Shown one piece after another: positions 1 to 8,037 of a stretch of DNA of 64,000 nt. A program made the translations under genes and the position numbers. Source of the DNA: Rhodocyclaceae bacterium (lineage in GTDB: Bacteria > Pseudomonadota > Gammaproteobacteria > Burkholderiales > Rhodocyclaceae); assembly GCA_030681195.1 (NCBI GenBank), contig JAUXXJ010000005.1, positions 248,001 through 312,000 of the forward strand, given 5' to 3'. The notes below the pieces were generated by a model that saw only the letters and a list, made by a program, of their open reading frames with translations, was not told where the DNA came from and made no database searches. Numbering within the stretch: the first letter of the stretch is position 1; each line of letters starts with the position of its first letter.

Positions 1-205
1 GCCCGACAAGGGGAAGAGTTAGCTGAACGGCAAGGGTGTTCTGGGCGACTGAAAATCTGGAGGAAGCCGAAGGCAAAGCGCTGGTCTGACGAACAGGAAG
101 CGGATACGAGGCGGCACGGAGGGGTAAGGCGGCCAATATCGTCGAAGCCCGAAACTTGTACGGAACGCCGTGACGTATATCCGACAGGCATAAGCGTGAA
201 GGTGA

Positions 206-698
206 GTGCGCAATACCCGGGGAGATCTGCACGGGTGCCGAGGGGAACCTCCGTGCTACCGCCATCGAGAGGAGAAATTCTTCGATCGCGTCAATCACGA
301 CCTGCTGATGCAGAAACTCTCGACGAAGATCGATGATGGGCGAATGCTTCGCCTCATCCGCCGGTATCTGGAAGCAGGCATGATGGCCGACGGGATGGTA
401 TCCCAACGGACCGAAGGCACACCGCAAGGCGGGCCCTTGAGTCCGCTGCTGTCGAACATCCTGCTGACGGAATTGGATCCTGTGGCGACAGTGGAAACGC
501 CCCTATACTCGCGCCAAGAACTTGATGAGGGCAGGACTGAAGGAAGAGCGGGCATTTTGCTCGGCGTTCAACCAACGTGGGCCGTGGTGGAACAGTGGCG
601 CGAGCCACATGAACCAGGCTTTCCCGAAGTCCTTCTTTGATCGATTAGGTCTGCTGTCGCTGCTCGATACGCTGCGACGACTCCAGTGTGTTCAATGA
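206..698 (+). pseudogene. Group II intron-encoded reverse transcriptase/maturase, internally deleted
   Basis: Two pieces of an LtrA-type protein survive. From about 275 to 480 the frame encodes RT blocks: [11 protein letters not shown], a helical stretch, then GTPQGGPLSPLLSNILL. The frame is lost before the catalytic YADD block. From 510 to the TGA at 696-698 a different frame encodes the typical C-terminal end (GPWWNSGASHMN, then KSFFDRLGLLSLLDTLRRL), read directly into domain V as in intact introns. The protein N-terminus is also missing, since intron RNA sequence runs straight into the RT core near 270. At least two deletions are therefore implied. The piece is not expected to be functional. 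Confidence 0.85.
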
Positions 699-767
699 AC
701 CGCCGGATGCGGAACCGCACGTCCGGTGGTGTGAGAGGGCGACGGGGGTGACCCCGTCCCCTACTTG
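697..767 (+). ncRNA. Group II intron domains V and VI (remnant)
   Basis: A short hairpin beginning GAACCGCCGG closes around a GGAACC-type loop and re-pairs with CCGGTGGT, the usual domain V shape. A second GC-rich stem then ends in CCCCTAC. Position directly after the maturase stop supports the assignment. Confidence 0.75.
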
Positions 768-875
768 ATGTGCGCCCGGCACCTTTGAGGTGGTCGTATC
801 GACAAAGGCGATGTGCATGTTGGTGCCGTCGTTGGTCGTGCCAACAAAAATTCGCGACAGATAGGGCTAAGTGTC

Positions 876-904
876 TTGAAATCTTGTAGTTTTCTGGTTA
901 GAAT
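876..904 (+). promoter_or_regulatory. Predicted sigma-70 promoter for the rpsF operon
   Basis: TTGAAA (876-881) and TAGAAT (899-904) are separated by 17 bases, a near-consensus promoter about 70 bases upstream of rpsF. The remaining bases between the intron and rpsF (768-976) hold no convincing gene. Confidence 0.7.
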
Positions 905-976
905 CGCCGGCTTTTCATCCTTGCCCAAACCGTACGCATGCGGGAGGGCTCAACCACTGACCCAAAAGGAGCGTGC

Positions 977-1369
977 ATGCGACATTACGAAATCGTTTTC
1001 ATCGTCCATCCGGACCAATCCGACCAAGTGCCGGCCATGATCGAGCGTTACAAGGCGCTGGTCACTGCCAAAACGGGCGCCATTCATCGTCTCGAAGACT
1101 GGGGCCGTCGCCAGTTGGCCTACCCGATCCAGAAGGTTCACAAAGCACACTATGTGCTGATGAACATCGAATGCGATGGCGAAACCCTTGCAGAGCTCGA
1201 AAATGCATTCAAGTTCAACGATGCTGTGCTGCGTCACCTGACCGTCAAGATGGATAAGGCTGAAACCACCCCGTCGCCGATGATGAAGGAAGAGAAGTCG
1301 CGCTCCCTGACCAGCGAAGGCCAAGGCGAAGCCCGTACCGAGGAGGCTGCGGCTGCCGCTGCCGCTTGA
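977..1369 (+). CDS. rpsF: 30S ribosomal protein S6
   Basis: This encodes a 130-residue S6 protein, part of the 30S platform where it pairs with S18. The N-terminus [14 protein letters not shown] and the central [13 protein letters not shown] segment are characteristic. The ATG at 977 is chosen because AAAGGAG sits about six bases upstream; an upstream in-frame ATG at 938 has no such signal and would add an atypical extension. The C-terminus has an alanine-rich tail, as in many betaproteobacteria. It is the first gene of rpsF-priB-rpsR-rplI, downstream of a good sigma-70 promoter. Confidence 0.97.
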   Translation: MRHYEIVFIVHPDQSDQVPAMIERYKALVTAKTGAIHRLEDWGRRQLAYPIQKVHKAHYVLMNIECDGETLAELENAFKFNDAVLRHLTVKMDKAETTPSPMMKEEKSRSLTSEGQGEARTEEAAAAAAA

Positions 1370-1370
1370 G

Positions 1371-1667
1371 ATTAATCGCTGCGCGCTTTCCGGGCAGCTG
1401 ATCGAGCGAGGCCAGCTTCGTTACACGCCTGCCGGGATTCCGGTCATCGAATTCCGCGTTGGGCATGTTTCAGAGCAGCAGGAAGCCGGCAATCCACGTC
1501 GGGTCGAATGCGAAATGCCTTGTGTGGCTGTGGGACCTTCCGCCCTGATGCTCAAAACAGCCGATCCCGGAATGGCACTGGAACTCGAAGGTTTCCTCGC
1601 CGCCCGCAGCCTCAAGCAAAAATCAGTCGTGCTGCACGTTACGCACATCGAATTTACGGAAAATTGA
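1371..1667 (+). CDS. priB: Primosomal replication protein N (PriB) with apparent ATT start
   Basis: An uninterrupted reading frame between rpsF and rpsR encodes an OB-fold protein of about 98 residues. It matches PriB by position and pattern: NRCALSGQLIERGQLRY, TPAGIPVIEFRVGH, then HVTHIEF near the end. PriB binds ssDNA and helps reload the replicative helicase at stalled forks. The frame has no ATG, GTG or TTG before the conserved N-terminus. The best candidate start is ATT at 1371, one base after the rpsF stop TGA, which suggests translational coupling. This frame is missed by callers that require standard start codons. Confidence 0.85.
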   Translation: MNRCALSGQLIERGQLRYTPAGIPVIEFRVGHVSEQQEAGNPRRVECEMPCVAVGPSALMLKTADPGMALELEGFLAARSLKQKSVVLHVTHIEFTEN

Positions 1668-1682
1668 ACAAAGGACTTTGAA

Positions 1683-1955
1683 ATGGCATTTAAGCCCGGC
1701 AACAAAAAAAAGGACGACCGCAACAAGAACCGCAACATGTTCAAGCGTCGCAAGTTCTGCCGCTTCTCGGCCGAAAAGATCGAGCAGGTGGATTACAAGG
1801 ATGTCGATATCCTGAAAGACTTCATCACTGAAAACGGCAAAATCATGCCGGCCCGCATCACCGGCACCAAGACGCGCTTCCAGCGCCAGTTGTCGACCGC
1901 CATCAAGCGAGCACGCTTCCTGGCCCTGATGCCCTACACCGATCTGCACCAGTAA
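1683..1955 (+). CDS. rpsR: 30S ribosomal protein S18
   Basis: The product is a 90-residue, highly basic S18 protein that binds S6 and 16S rRNA in the small subunit. The core [21 protein letters not shown] and the later [19 protein letters not shown] are canonical. The start ATG is preceded by AAAGGAC, and the gene begins 15 bases after priB. Length is slightly above the usual 75-80 residues because of a lysine-rich N-terminal extension. It is third in the operon. Confidence 0.97.
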   Translation: MAFKPGNKKKDDRNKNRNMFKRRKFCRFSAEKIEQVDYKDVDILKDFITENGKIMPARITGTKTRFQRQLSTAIKRARFLALMPYTDLHQ

Positions 1956-1970
1956 GCGAGGAGAACCACG

Positions 1971-2420
1971 ATGCAAATCATTCTGATGGACAAAGTTGTT
2001 AACCTCGGCAACCTCGGTGATGTCGTCAAGGTCAAGCAGGGTTATGCCCGCAATTTCCTGATCCCCAAAGGTTTTGCCAAGCGTGCTAGCGCTGAGAACA
2101 TGAAAGTGTTCGAAACGCGTCGTGCCGAGCTCGAAAAGATTTCTGCCGACAAGCTCACTGCAGCGCAAGCCAAGGCCGCCAAGCTCGAAGGCTTCAAGGT
2201 TGAGATCGTGCGCAAGGCTGGCGTTGATGGTCGTCTGTTTGGTTCCGTAAGTCCGGCTGATGTCGCCGAGGCGCTGACCGCCAAGGGTATCGAGATCGAG
2301 AAGAGCATGGTGCGTATGCCGGATGGCCTGCTGAAGGTGATTGGCGAGGTGGTGCTTGAAGTGGCGCCGCATGCCGATGTAGTTGCCAGCGTCACGGTTA
2401 GCATCATCGGCGAGCAGTAA
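1971..2420 (+). CDS. rplI: 50S ribosomal protein L9
   Basis: This is a full-length L9 of 149 residues with the N-terminal domain starting [17 protein letters not shown], the [11 protein letters not shown] motif, the connecting helix and the C-terminal RNA-binding domain. L9 binds 23S rRNA near the L1 stalk. GAGGAG precedes the start. It is the last gene of the operon and is followed by a clear rho-independent terminator. Confidence 0.97.
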   Translation: MQIILMDKVVNLGNLGDVVKVKQGYARNFLIPKGFAKRASAENMKVFETRRAELEKISADKLTAAQAKAAKLEGFKVEIVRKAGVDGRLFGSVSPADVAEALTAKGIEIEKSMVRMPDGLLKVIGEVVLEVAPHADVVASVTVSIIGEQ

Positions 2421-2437
2421 TCCTGCCTGCACTTGAC

Positions 2438-2471
2438 AAAAAAAATGGCTGCTTCGGCAGTCATTTTTTTG
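2438..2471 (+). terminator. Rho-independent terminator after rplI
   Basis: An imperfect stem built from ATGGCTGC and GCAGTCAT closes a TTCG tetraloop and is flanked by runs of A and T. It lies 18 bases after rplI and ends the ribosomal operon before dnaB. Confidence 0.85.
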
Positions 2472-2608
2472 TGCACACATCGCCCACAATTAACTCACAG
2501 CTTTTCCACCGGTTTTCGGTCAGATTTCCACAGCTTGTTCTCTCGCCTTGCCGGACGGTGACGAGTAGACTCCTGCTGCTCGAAAAAAGATAAAACGAGG
2601 AGTTCCGC

Positions 2609-4018
2609 GTGGCCCAGCTTCAATCTGTTCCCTCCTTCAATCCTTACGCCGGCAGCAACGATAGTCAGGTTGCTGCGCTCAAGTTGCCACCGCATTCCAT
2701 CGAGGCCGAGCAGTCCCTGATCGGGGGCTTGTTGCTCGACAACCAGGCATGGGATCGCATTGCCGACATCGTCAATGAGTCCGACTTTTATCGCGATGAT
2801 CATCGGCGAATTTTCGGGCATATCCGCAAACTGATCGAAACCGGCCGGCCAGCCGACGTGGTCACGGTCTTTGAGTCGATTGAGAATGCCAACCAGGCCG
2901 ATCAGACGGGCGGTTTGGCCTATCTGGGCGAGATTGCGAATGCCACGCCATCGGCAGCCAACATCCGCCGCTATGCGGAAATCGTCCATGAGCGTGCCGT
3001 GCTGCGCAAGCTCGTGACGGTAGGGGATGAGATTGCCGGTGCCGCACTGAATCCCTCTGGACGGGATGTCAAGCAACTGCTCGACATGGCTGAGCAGAAA
3101 GTGTTTGAAATTGCGGAGACGGGCAATCGATCGGTACAGGGTTTTGCGGGAATCGACAGTCTGCTGGGCCAAGTGGTCGACCGCATCGAGGTGCTTTACA
3201 ACCGCGAGAATCCCTCCGATATCACTGGGACGGCGACCGGTTTTCATGACCTCGACCACATGACTTCGGGGCTGCAGCCGGGTGATATGATCGTCGTCGC
3301 AGGGCGTCCTTCAATGGGTAAAACGGCGTTTGCCTTGAACATTGCCGAATACGTCGGCATGGAGCTGAAAAAGCCGGTGGCGATCTTCAGTCTGGAAATG
3401 TCGGGGCCACAACTGGCAATGCGTTTTCTCTCGTCTGCGGGACGGCTCGACCAGACCAAGATCCGTACCGGGCGCTTGTCCGACGAGGATTGGGAAAAGA
3501 TGTCGATGGCGCTTGGCAAGTTGCACGAAGCGCCGATCCACATTGACGAGACCGGTGCGATCAACGCCTCTGACTTGCGCGCGCGTGCGCGACGTCTGCA
3601 TCGCCAATGCGGGCAGTTGGGCTTGATCGTCATCGACTACCTACAGTTGATGACCTCAGTCAAGGATAACGAGAACCGTGCGACAGAAATCTCCGAGATT
3701 TCGCGCTCGATCAAGGCGCTGGCCAAAGAGTTGAAGGTGCCAGTGATCGCGCTCTCGCAGCTTTCACGGAAGGTTGAAGAGCGCAACGACAAGCGCCCCT
3801 TGATGAGCGACCTGCGCGAATCCGGCGCTATCGAGCAGGATGCGGACATCATCCTGATGATGTATCGCGAGGAGTATTACAAGCAGGATACTACCGAGAA
3901 GGGCATTGCCGAAGTGATCATCGGCAAGCACCGTAATGGCCCGACCGGCACGGTGAAACTCACCTTCCTCGGCGAGTTCACCAAGTTCGAGAACTTTGCC
4001 GCGCCGGGCTCGTACTGA
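2609..4018 (+). CDS. dnaB: Replicative DNA helicase DnaB
   Basis: This encodes a 469-residue hexameric DnaB helicase that unwinds DNA ahead of the replisome. The N-terminal domain contains LPPHSIEAEQSLIGGLL. The RecA-like domain has Walker A GRPSMGKT near residue 232, the IVIDYLQLM strand and the ALSQLSRKVEER and SDLRESGAIEQDAD motifs. The start is GTG, chosen from the CGAGGAG eight bases upstream. Codon use and the ribosomal-operon neighbourhood are normal. Its stop abuts the convergent phoH-like gene with no bases between. Confidence 0.97.
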   Translation: MAQLQSVPSFNPYAGSNDSQVAALKLPPHSIEAEQSLIGGLLLDNQAWDRIADIVNESDFYRDDHRRIFGHIRKLIETGRPADVVTVFESIENANQADQTGGLAYLGEIANATPSAANIRRYAEIVHERAVLRKLVTVGDEIAGAALNPSGRDVKQLLDMAEQKVFEIAETGNRSVQGFAGIDSLLGQVVDRIEVLYNRENPSDITGTATGFHDLDHMTSGLQPGDMIVVAGRPSMGKTAFALNIAEYVGMELKKPVAIFSLEMSGPQLAMRFLSSAGRLDQTKIRTGRLSDEDWEKMSMALGKLHEAPIHIDETGAINASDLRARARRLHRQCGQLGLIVIDYLQLMTSVKDNENRATEISEISRSIKALAKELKVPVIALSQLSRKVEERNDKRPLMSDLRESGAIEQDADIILMMYREEYYKQDTTEKGIAEVIIGKHRNGPTGTVKLTFLGEFTKFENFAAPGSY

Positions 4019-5467
4019 TTACAGAACTTCAGCGGCGTGATCGGCGAGGCGCGAACGCTCACCACGCTGCAGGGTAATGTGCCCGGAGTGCGGCCAGCCC
4101 TTGAAACGATCAACTACATACGTTAAACCGGAACTGCCTTCGGTCAGGTAGGGGGTGTCGATCTGCGCGATGTTGCCGAGGCAAACCACCTTGGTGCCCG
4201 GTCCGGCGCGCGTGATCAGCGTTTTCATCTGCTTGGGCGTCAGGTTCTGCGCCTCGTCGATGATCAGAAACTTGTTGAGAAAAGTGCGGCCGCGCATGAA
4301 ATTGAGCGACTTGACCTTGATGCGACTCCTGATCAGGTCCATGGTGGCGGCACGTCCCCAGTCACCGCTATAGCTACCGGCGGCTTTTTCGCCTTCCTCG
4401 GCGGGCTTGTTGAGTACGTCGAGGTTGTCTTCCAGCGCACCCATCCACGGCGTCATCTTCTCTTCTTCAGTACCGGGCAGGAAGCCGATGTCTTCGCCGA
4501 CAGGAACGGTGACACGGGTAATGATGATTTCCGCGAAGAGCTTGCGCTCCAGCGTTTGCGTCAGAGCGGCAGCGAGGGTCAGCAGTGTCTTGCCGGTGCC
4601 GGCCTGGCCGAGCAGGGTGACGAAGTCGATCTCGGGATTCATCAGCAGGTTGAGCGCGAAATTCTGCTCGCGGTTGCGGGCCGTGATGCCCCAGACGGCA
4701 TTCTTGGTGTGGCTGTAGTCGATCAGGGTTTCGAGTTCTGCCGTCTTGCCAGCGCCGACTTTTACCCAGGCCTGCAGGGGTTGCGGCCCATCCTGCCAGA
4801 CGAACTGGTTAATCAGCAGATCCGGGCAAAGCGGGCCTTGAACGCGGTAATAGGTGCGGCCTTCCTTCTTCCAGGATTCAAGTCCTTTGGCATGGGTGTC
4901 CCAGAAGTTGGTCGGCAGTTCCAGGCTGCCGGTGTAGAGTAGGTCGGTGTCTTCCAGTACCTTGTCGTTGAAGTAATCCTGTGCATCGAGGCCCAATGCG
5001 CGGGCCTTGATGCGCATGTTGATATCCTTGGTGACGAGGATGACCGGGCGCTTGGAAAACTGCTCGTGCAGGTGCATCGCCACGCCGATGATCTGGTTGT
5101 CGGCGCGGGCAGTCGGCAGGGAACTTGGCAAAACGTTGTTGATCGCCTCGGTCTGCAGAAACAGTCGGCCGGTCGCCAGTTCGTGTGAAGAGACCGTCAG
5201 GTCGATGCCGTGCTTGATGGATTCCTCGCTGCCGCTGACGATTTCATCGAGTGTGCGGCTGGCCTGACGGGCATTGCGTGCAACTTCCGACATGCCCTTC
5301 TTGTTGGCGTCGAGTTCCTCAAGCGTCATCATCGGCACGTAAATGTCGTGCTCCTCGAAACGGAACAGACTCGTGGGGTCGTGCATCAGCACGTTGGTGT
5401 CAAGAACAAACAGCTTGGTGATCTTGCTTGCTTTGCCTGACTTGGCGGGGACGCGTTTGGCGTTCAT
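4019..5467 (-). CDS. PhoH-family protein with N-terminal PIN domain
   Basis: The 482-residue protein joins a PIN-type nuclease fold (LFVLDTNVLMHDP near the N-terminus, with conserved acidic residues) to a PhoH ATPase domain (Walker A GQAGTGKT, Walker B FLIIDEAQN). Such proteins are proposed RNA-processing helicase/nucleases. The start MNAKRVPAKSG is preferred over an upstream in-frame start, whose added residues resemble shifted bcp sequence. A copy of the window-wide short repeat (4740-4764) lies inside the gene and is read as KVGAGKTAE between the two domains. Confidence 0.92.
   Translation of the reverse strand: MNAKRVPAKSGKASKITKLFVLDTNVLMHDPTSLFRFEEHDIYVPMMTLEELDANKKGMSEVARNARQASRTLDEIVSGSEESIKHGIDLTVSSHELATGRLFLQTEAINNVLPSSLPTARADNQIIGVAMHLHEQFSKRPVILVTKDINMRIKARALGLDAQDYFNDKVLEDTDLLYTGSLELPTNFWDTHAKGLESWKKEGRTYYRVQGPLCPDLLINQFVWQDGPQPLQAWVKVGAGKTAELETLIDYSHTKNAVWGITARNREQNFALNLLMNPEIDFVTLLGQAGTGKTLLTLAAALTQTLERKLFAEIIITRVTVPVGEDIGFLPGTEEEKMTPWMGALEDNLDVLNKPAEEGEKAAGSYSGDWGRAATMDLIRSRIKVKSLNFMRGRTFLNKFLIIDEAQNLTPKQMKTLITRAGPGTKVVCLGNIAQIDTPYLTEGSSGLTYVVDRFKGWPHSGHITLQRGERSRLADHAAEVL
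4740..4764 (+). repeat. Dispersed short repeat, copy 1 (inside phoH-like gene)
   Basis: GCCGTCTTGCCAGCG followed by CCGACTTTTA. In the sense of the host gene it is read KVGAGKTAE, so the frame avoids the TAA at the repeat end. Confidence 0.85.
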
Positions 5468-5487
5468 GATGCTCCGATCGGGTCGCG

Positions 5488-5961
5488 TTAAAGAGATTTC
5501 ACGGCGTCGAGAACAACGGCGGCATGGCCTTCGACCTTGACGCCTCGCCACTCTTGCACAAGTCGTCCGGTACGATCGATCAAAAAGCTGCTGCGTTCGA
5601 TGCCTTTTACCTGTTTACCGTACATATTCTTCATCTTGATGACATCAAACAGTTGGCAGGCCAGTTCGTCGGCATCGCAGAGGAGTTCGAAGGGCAGGCC
5701 GAGCTTGGTTTTGAAGTTCTCGTGCGACTTGAGGCTGTCGCGCGAGACACCCCAGATACTGGCACCGACCTTGACGAATTCATCATGCAGGTCGCGAAAC
5801 TGGCCGGCCTCGGTGGTGCAGCCGGGGGTGCTGTCTTTCGGGTAAAAGTAGATGACCAGCGGCTGGCCGCGCAGCGCTTTCAGCTGAAAGGTTTTGCCGC
5901 TGGTGGCGGGCAGGGAAAAGTCGGGAACTTCGAGGCCGATGGCTGACGGGGCAGTATTCAT
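5488..5961 (-). CDS. bcp: Thioredoxin-dependent peroxiredoxin, Bcp/PrxQ type
   Basis: A 157-residue cytoplasmic peroxiredoxin that reduces hydroperoxides using thiols. The family motif FYPKDSTPGCTTEA places the peroxidatic Cys at residue 48. The resolving Cys five residues later in E. coli Bcp is Gly here, so the enzyme is either 1-Cys or uses Cys further on (near LLCDADELACQ). The start MNTAPSAIGLEVPDF is chosen over an upstream in-frame start because it gives the usual N-terminus. It is transcribed toward the phoH-like gene with a 20-base gap, a common pairing in betaproteobacteria. Confidence 0.93.
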   Translation of the reverse strand: MNTAPSAIGLEVPDFSLPATSGKTFQLKALRGQPLVIYFYPKDSTPGCTTEAGQFRDLHDEFVKVGASIWGVSRDSLKSHENFKTKLGLPFELLCDADELACQLFDVIKMKNMYGKQVKGIERSSFLIDRTGRLVQEWRGVKVEGHAAVVLDAVKSL

Positions 5962-6001
5962 GATGGAAACTCCGTGAGGCGATTGATGCCTCACAGTGTA
6001 A

Positions 6002-6373
6002 TCACGAACGTGCGATCAACCAAACGCCCAGGATGATGAAGCTGATCCCCAGCAATTTCTGGGCACCCAGCGGTTCGCCCAGCCAGGCCCAGGCAGCAAA
6101 GGCGTTGATTAGATAGCCAATCGCCACCATCGGGTAAGCCACACTGACGGGGACGCGTGAGAGGGCCATGATCCAGACGATCAGGCTGATGGCATAGCAA
6201 CTCAGGCCAGCGACGATGGCGGGCTGCTGGGCCATCTTGGCGGCGACCGGCAGGGCATTTTGCCAATGGAAGTCAAACTGGCCGACGGCGTTGGTGCCCG
6301 CCTTCAACAACAACTGGGCGGCTGCGCCCAGCAGCACGCCGACCATGATGAGGGACAGACTGACGGCGCTCAT
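6002..6373 (-). CDS. Small four-helix DMT/EamA-like membrane transporter
   Basis: The 123-residue protein is almost entirely hydrophobic, with four predicted membrane helices (about residues 3-22, 45-65, 70-92 and 102-120). The layout matches single-repeat members of the drug/metabolite transporter superfamily (SMR or ArnE/ArnF-like), which act as dimers. The helix-end motif WLGEPLGAQKLLGISFIILG is typical of EamA repeats. Substrate is unknown. It overlaps the upstream Mth938-like gene by four bases, so the two are probably co-translated. Confidence 0.8.
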   Translation of the reverse strand: MSAVSLSLIMVGVLLGAAAQLLLKAGTNAVGQFDFHWQNALPVAAKMAQQPAIVAGLSCYAISLIVWIMALSRVPVSVAYPMVAIGYLINAFAAWAWLGEPLGAQKLLGISFIILGVWLIARS

Positions 6374-6756
6374 GCGGCTCCGTTGCCTTCAATGATCAGT
6401 GCGGCGCAGGCAAGGCGGCCTTCTGCAACCAGCAGGTTGTAGGTGCGGCAGGCCGCCGGCGTATCCATGATCTCGACGCCGCGTCCGGTTTCGTAGATGG
6501 GGCGCAGCAGGGCTGGGGGCGGAAAGTACTGGCGCTGCCCGGTACCGAGCAGCAGCACGTCGCACGACGTGTGGGCGAGAATTTCGATGTGTGCCTGTGT
6601 CAGGGCGGCGAAACTGGCTGGCCCCCAGTTTTCGTCGAGATATTCAGGCAGCAGCAGCAGGCTGCGCTGCAGTTTGCGCCCATTGACGGCAACATGGTCA
6701 ACGCCGCAGGCGGTGATGCTCAGGTAAGGTGTGCGCGAATCGGCTTGAAGTTTCAC
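6370..6756 (-). CDS. Mth938-like domain protein (DUF498/NDUFAF3 family)
   Basis: About 128 residues form the single alpha/beta domain of the Mth938/NDUFAF3 family. The core DVLLLGTGQRQYFPP and the later GVEIMDTPAACRTYNLLVAEGR are conserved family motifs. Biochemical function in bacteria is not established; the mitochondrial relative assists complex I assembly. Longer in-frame starts reach 6831 but overlap the divergent alaA. GTG at 6756 is chosen because a TATAAT on the same strand ends about six bases before it, which also implies a leaderless or nearly leaderless mRNA. Confidence 0.8.
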   Translation of the reverse strand: MKLQADSRTPYLSITACGVDHVAVNGRKLQRSLLLLPEYLDENWGPASFAALTQAHIEILAHTSCDVLLLGTGQRQYFPPPALLRPIYETGRGVEIMDTPAACRTYNLLVAEGRLACAALIIEGNGAA

Positions 6757-6762
6757 GGTAAC

Positions 6763-6768
6763 ATTATA
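6763..6768 (-). promoter_or_regulatory. -10 element TATAAT for the Mth938-like gene
   Basis: A perfect TATAAT on the minus strand lies immediately upstream of the chosen GTG. No strong -35 is visible at the right spacing, so the promoter call is moderate. Confidence 0.5.
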
Positions 6769-6796
6769 GGCTTCGACTTTTAAGCGATTGATCGCC

Positions 6797-8023
6797 ATGC
6801 AGCCCATCCTGAAATCTGCCAAGCTCGCCAACGTTTGTTACGACATTCGCGGGCCGGTCATGCAGCGTGCCAAGCAGATGGAGGAGGATGGCCATCGCAT
6901 CATCAAGCTGAACATCGGCAATCTGGCGCCCTTCGGTTTTGCGCCGCCGGATGAGATTGTCCATGACATGATCGTCAACCTGCCGGCAGCAGCAGCCTAT
7001 TGCGATTCCAAGGGACTCTTCTCGGCGCGCAAGGCGGTGATGCACTACACGCAGCAAAAAGGCATCAAGGATGTCCAGCTGGACGATATCTACATTGGCA
7101 ACGGCGCTTCCGAGTTGATCGTGATGGCGATGAATGCGCTGCTGAATGTCGGTGACGAAGTCCTCGTGCCGGCACCGGACTACCCGCTGTGGACAGCGGC
7201 GGTGAGTCTTTCCGGCGGCACGCCGCGCCATTACCTGTGTGACGAGGGCGCCGGCTGGATTCCCGATCTGGCGGATATCCGCGCCAAGATCACGCCGAAT
7301 ACGCGCGCCATTGTCATTATCAACCCGAACAATCCGACCGGAGCGCTCTACCCCGACGATCTGCTCAAGGAAATCATCGAGATCGCGCGGCAGAATGATC
7401 TGATCATCTATGCCGACGAGATCTACGACAAAGTGCTATATGAGGGTGCCAAGCACACCTCGATCGCTTCACTGGCTGAAGATGTCCTGTTCATTACCTT
7501 CAACGGCTTGTCGAAGAACTACCGTTCTTGCGGTTTTCGTGCCGGCTGGATGATCGTTTCCGGTGAGAAGCGCCATGCACGCGACTACATCGAAGGGCTG
7601 ACCATGCTGGCATCGATGCGGCTGTGTGCCAATGTGCCAGCGCAAAATGGTATCCAGACCGCCCTAGGCGGCTATCAGAGTATTAACGACCTAGTGGGCG
7701 AAGGCGGTCGTCTCAGGCGCCAGCGTGACCTGGCTTATGAAATGATCACGGCCATCCCTGGGGTGAGTTGCCACAAGCCGCAGGCGGCACTGTACCTGTT
7801 CCCGCGCCTCGATCCGAAGATCTATCCGATTGTCAACGATCAGGAATTTGTCCTGGAGTTGCTGCAAGAGGAAAAAGTCCTGTTGGTGCAAGGGACTGGT
7901 TTCAACTGGCCACACCCGGATCACTTCCGTATCGTCTTCCTGCCCCATGAGGATGACTTGAAAGAAGCCTTTGGCCGCGTGGCCCGCTTCCTCGAAAATT
8001 TCCGCAAACGCCACAATACTTAA
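6797..8023 (+). CDS. alaA: Glutamate-pyruvate (alanine) aminotransferase, AlaA type
   Basis: A 408-residue fold-type I PLP aminotransferase of the AlaA/YfbQ group, which makes alanine from pyruvate and glutamate. Family features include NIGNLAPFGF, the PLP-contact PAPDYPLW, the NPNNPTGALY loop, the DEIYDKVLY segment and the Schiff-base lysine in NGLSKNYRSCGFRAGW. The ATG at 6797 gives the normal N-terminus (MQPILKSAKL); a TTG nine bases earlier is possible. The gene lies 14 bases before hom, the usual alaA-hom-thrC order in betaproteobacteria. Confidence 0.94.
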   Translation: MQPILKSAKLANVCYDIRGPVMQRAKQMEEDGHRIIKLNIGNLAPFGFAPPDEIVHDMIVNLPAAAAYCDSKGLFSARKAVMHYTQQKGIKDVQLDDIYIGNGASELIVMAMNALLNVGDEVLVPAPDYPLWTAAVSLSGGTPRHYLCDEGAGWIPDLADIRAKITPNTRAIVIINPNNPTGALYPDDLLKEIIEIARQNDLIIYADEIYDKVLYEGAKHTSIASLAEDVLFITFNGLSKNYRSCGFRAGWMIVSGEKRHARDYIEGLTMLASMRLCANVPAQNGIQTALGGYQSINDLVGEGGRLRRQRDLAYEMITAIPGVSCHKPQAALYLFPRLDPKIYPIVNDQEFVLELLQEEKVLLVQGTGFNWPHPDHFRIVFLPHEDDLKEAFGRVARFLENFRKRHNT

Positions 8024-8037
8024 TTCAAAGAAACCCT

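Larger units (their letters stand above)
1..767 (+). mobile_element. Degenerate group II intron (5' boundary just outside the window)
   Basis: The first 260 bases resemble the structured 5' part of a bacterial group II intron. The window opens with GCCCGACAAGG, which would follow a canonical GTGC, so the 5' splice site probably lies about four bases upstream. A reverse transcriptase fragment and a C-terminal fragment of the intron protein follow. Bases 697-767 look like domain V (GAACCGCCGGATGCGG paired with GCACGTCCGG) and domain VI (a GACGGGG/CCCCGTC stem ending in CCCCTAC). Catalytic RT motifs and most of domains II-IV are missing, so the copy cannot mobilise itself. Exact boundaries need a covariance model. 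Confidence 0.85.

Noticed and set aside
765..868. Minus-strand peptide FVGTTNDGTNMHIAFVDTTT beside the intron
   Set aside because: It reads like real protein but has no start, is closed by a stop within a few codons and has no family I recognise; at most a remnant.
2496..2540. DnaA-box-like TTTTCCACC and TTTCCACAG upstream of dnaB, suggesting an origin
   Set aside because: Each has two or more mismatches to TTATNCACA, there is no cluster, and no dnaA, dnaN or AT-rich unwinding element is near.
4556..4942. Long plus-strand ORF containing LASADFY opposite the phoH-like gene
   Set aside because: It is antisense to a well-supported gene; the shared LASADFY comes from the DNA repeat, not from a protein family.
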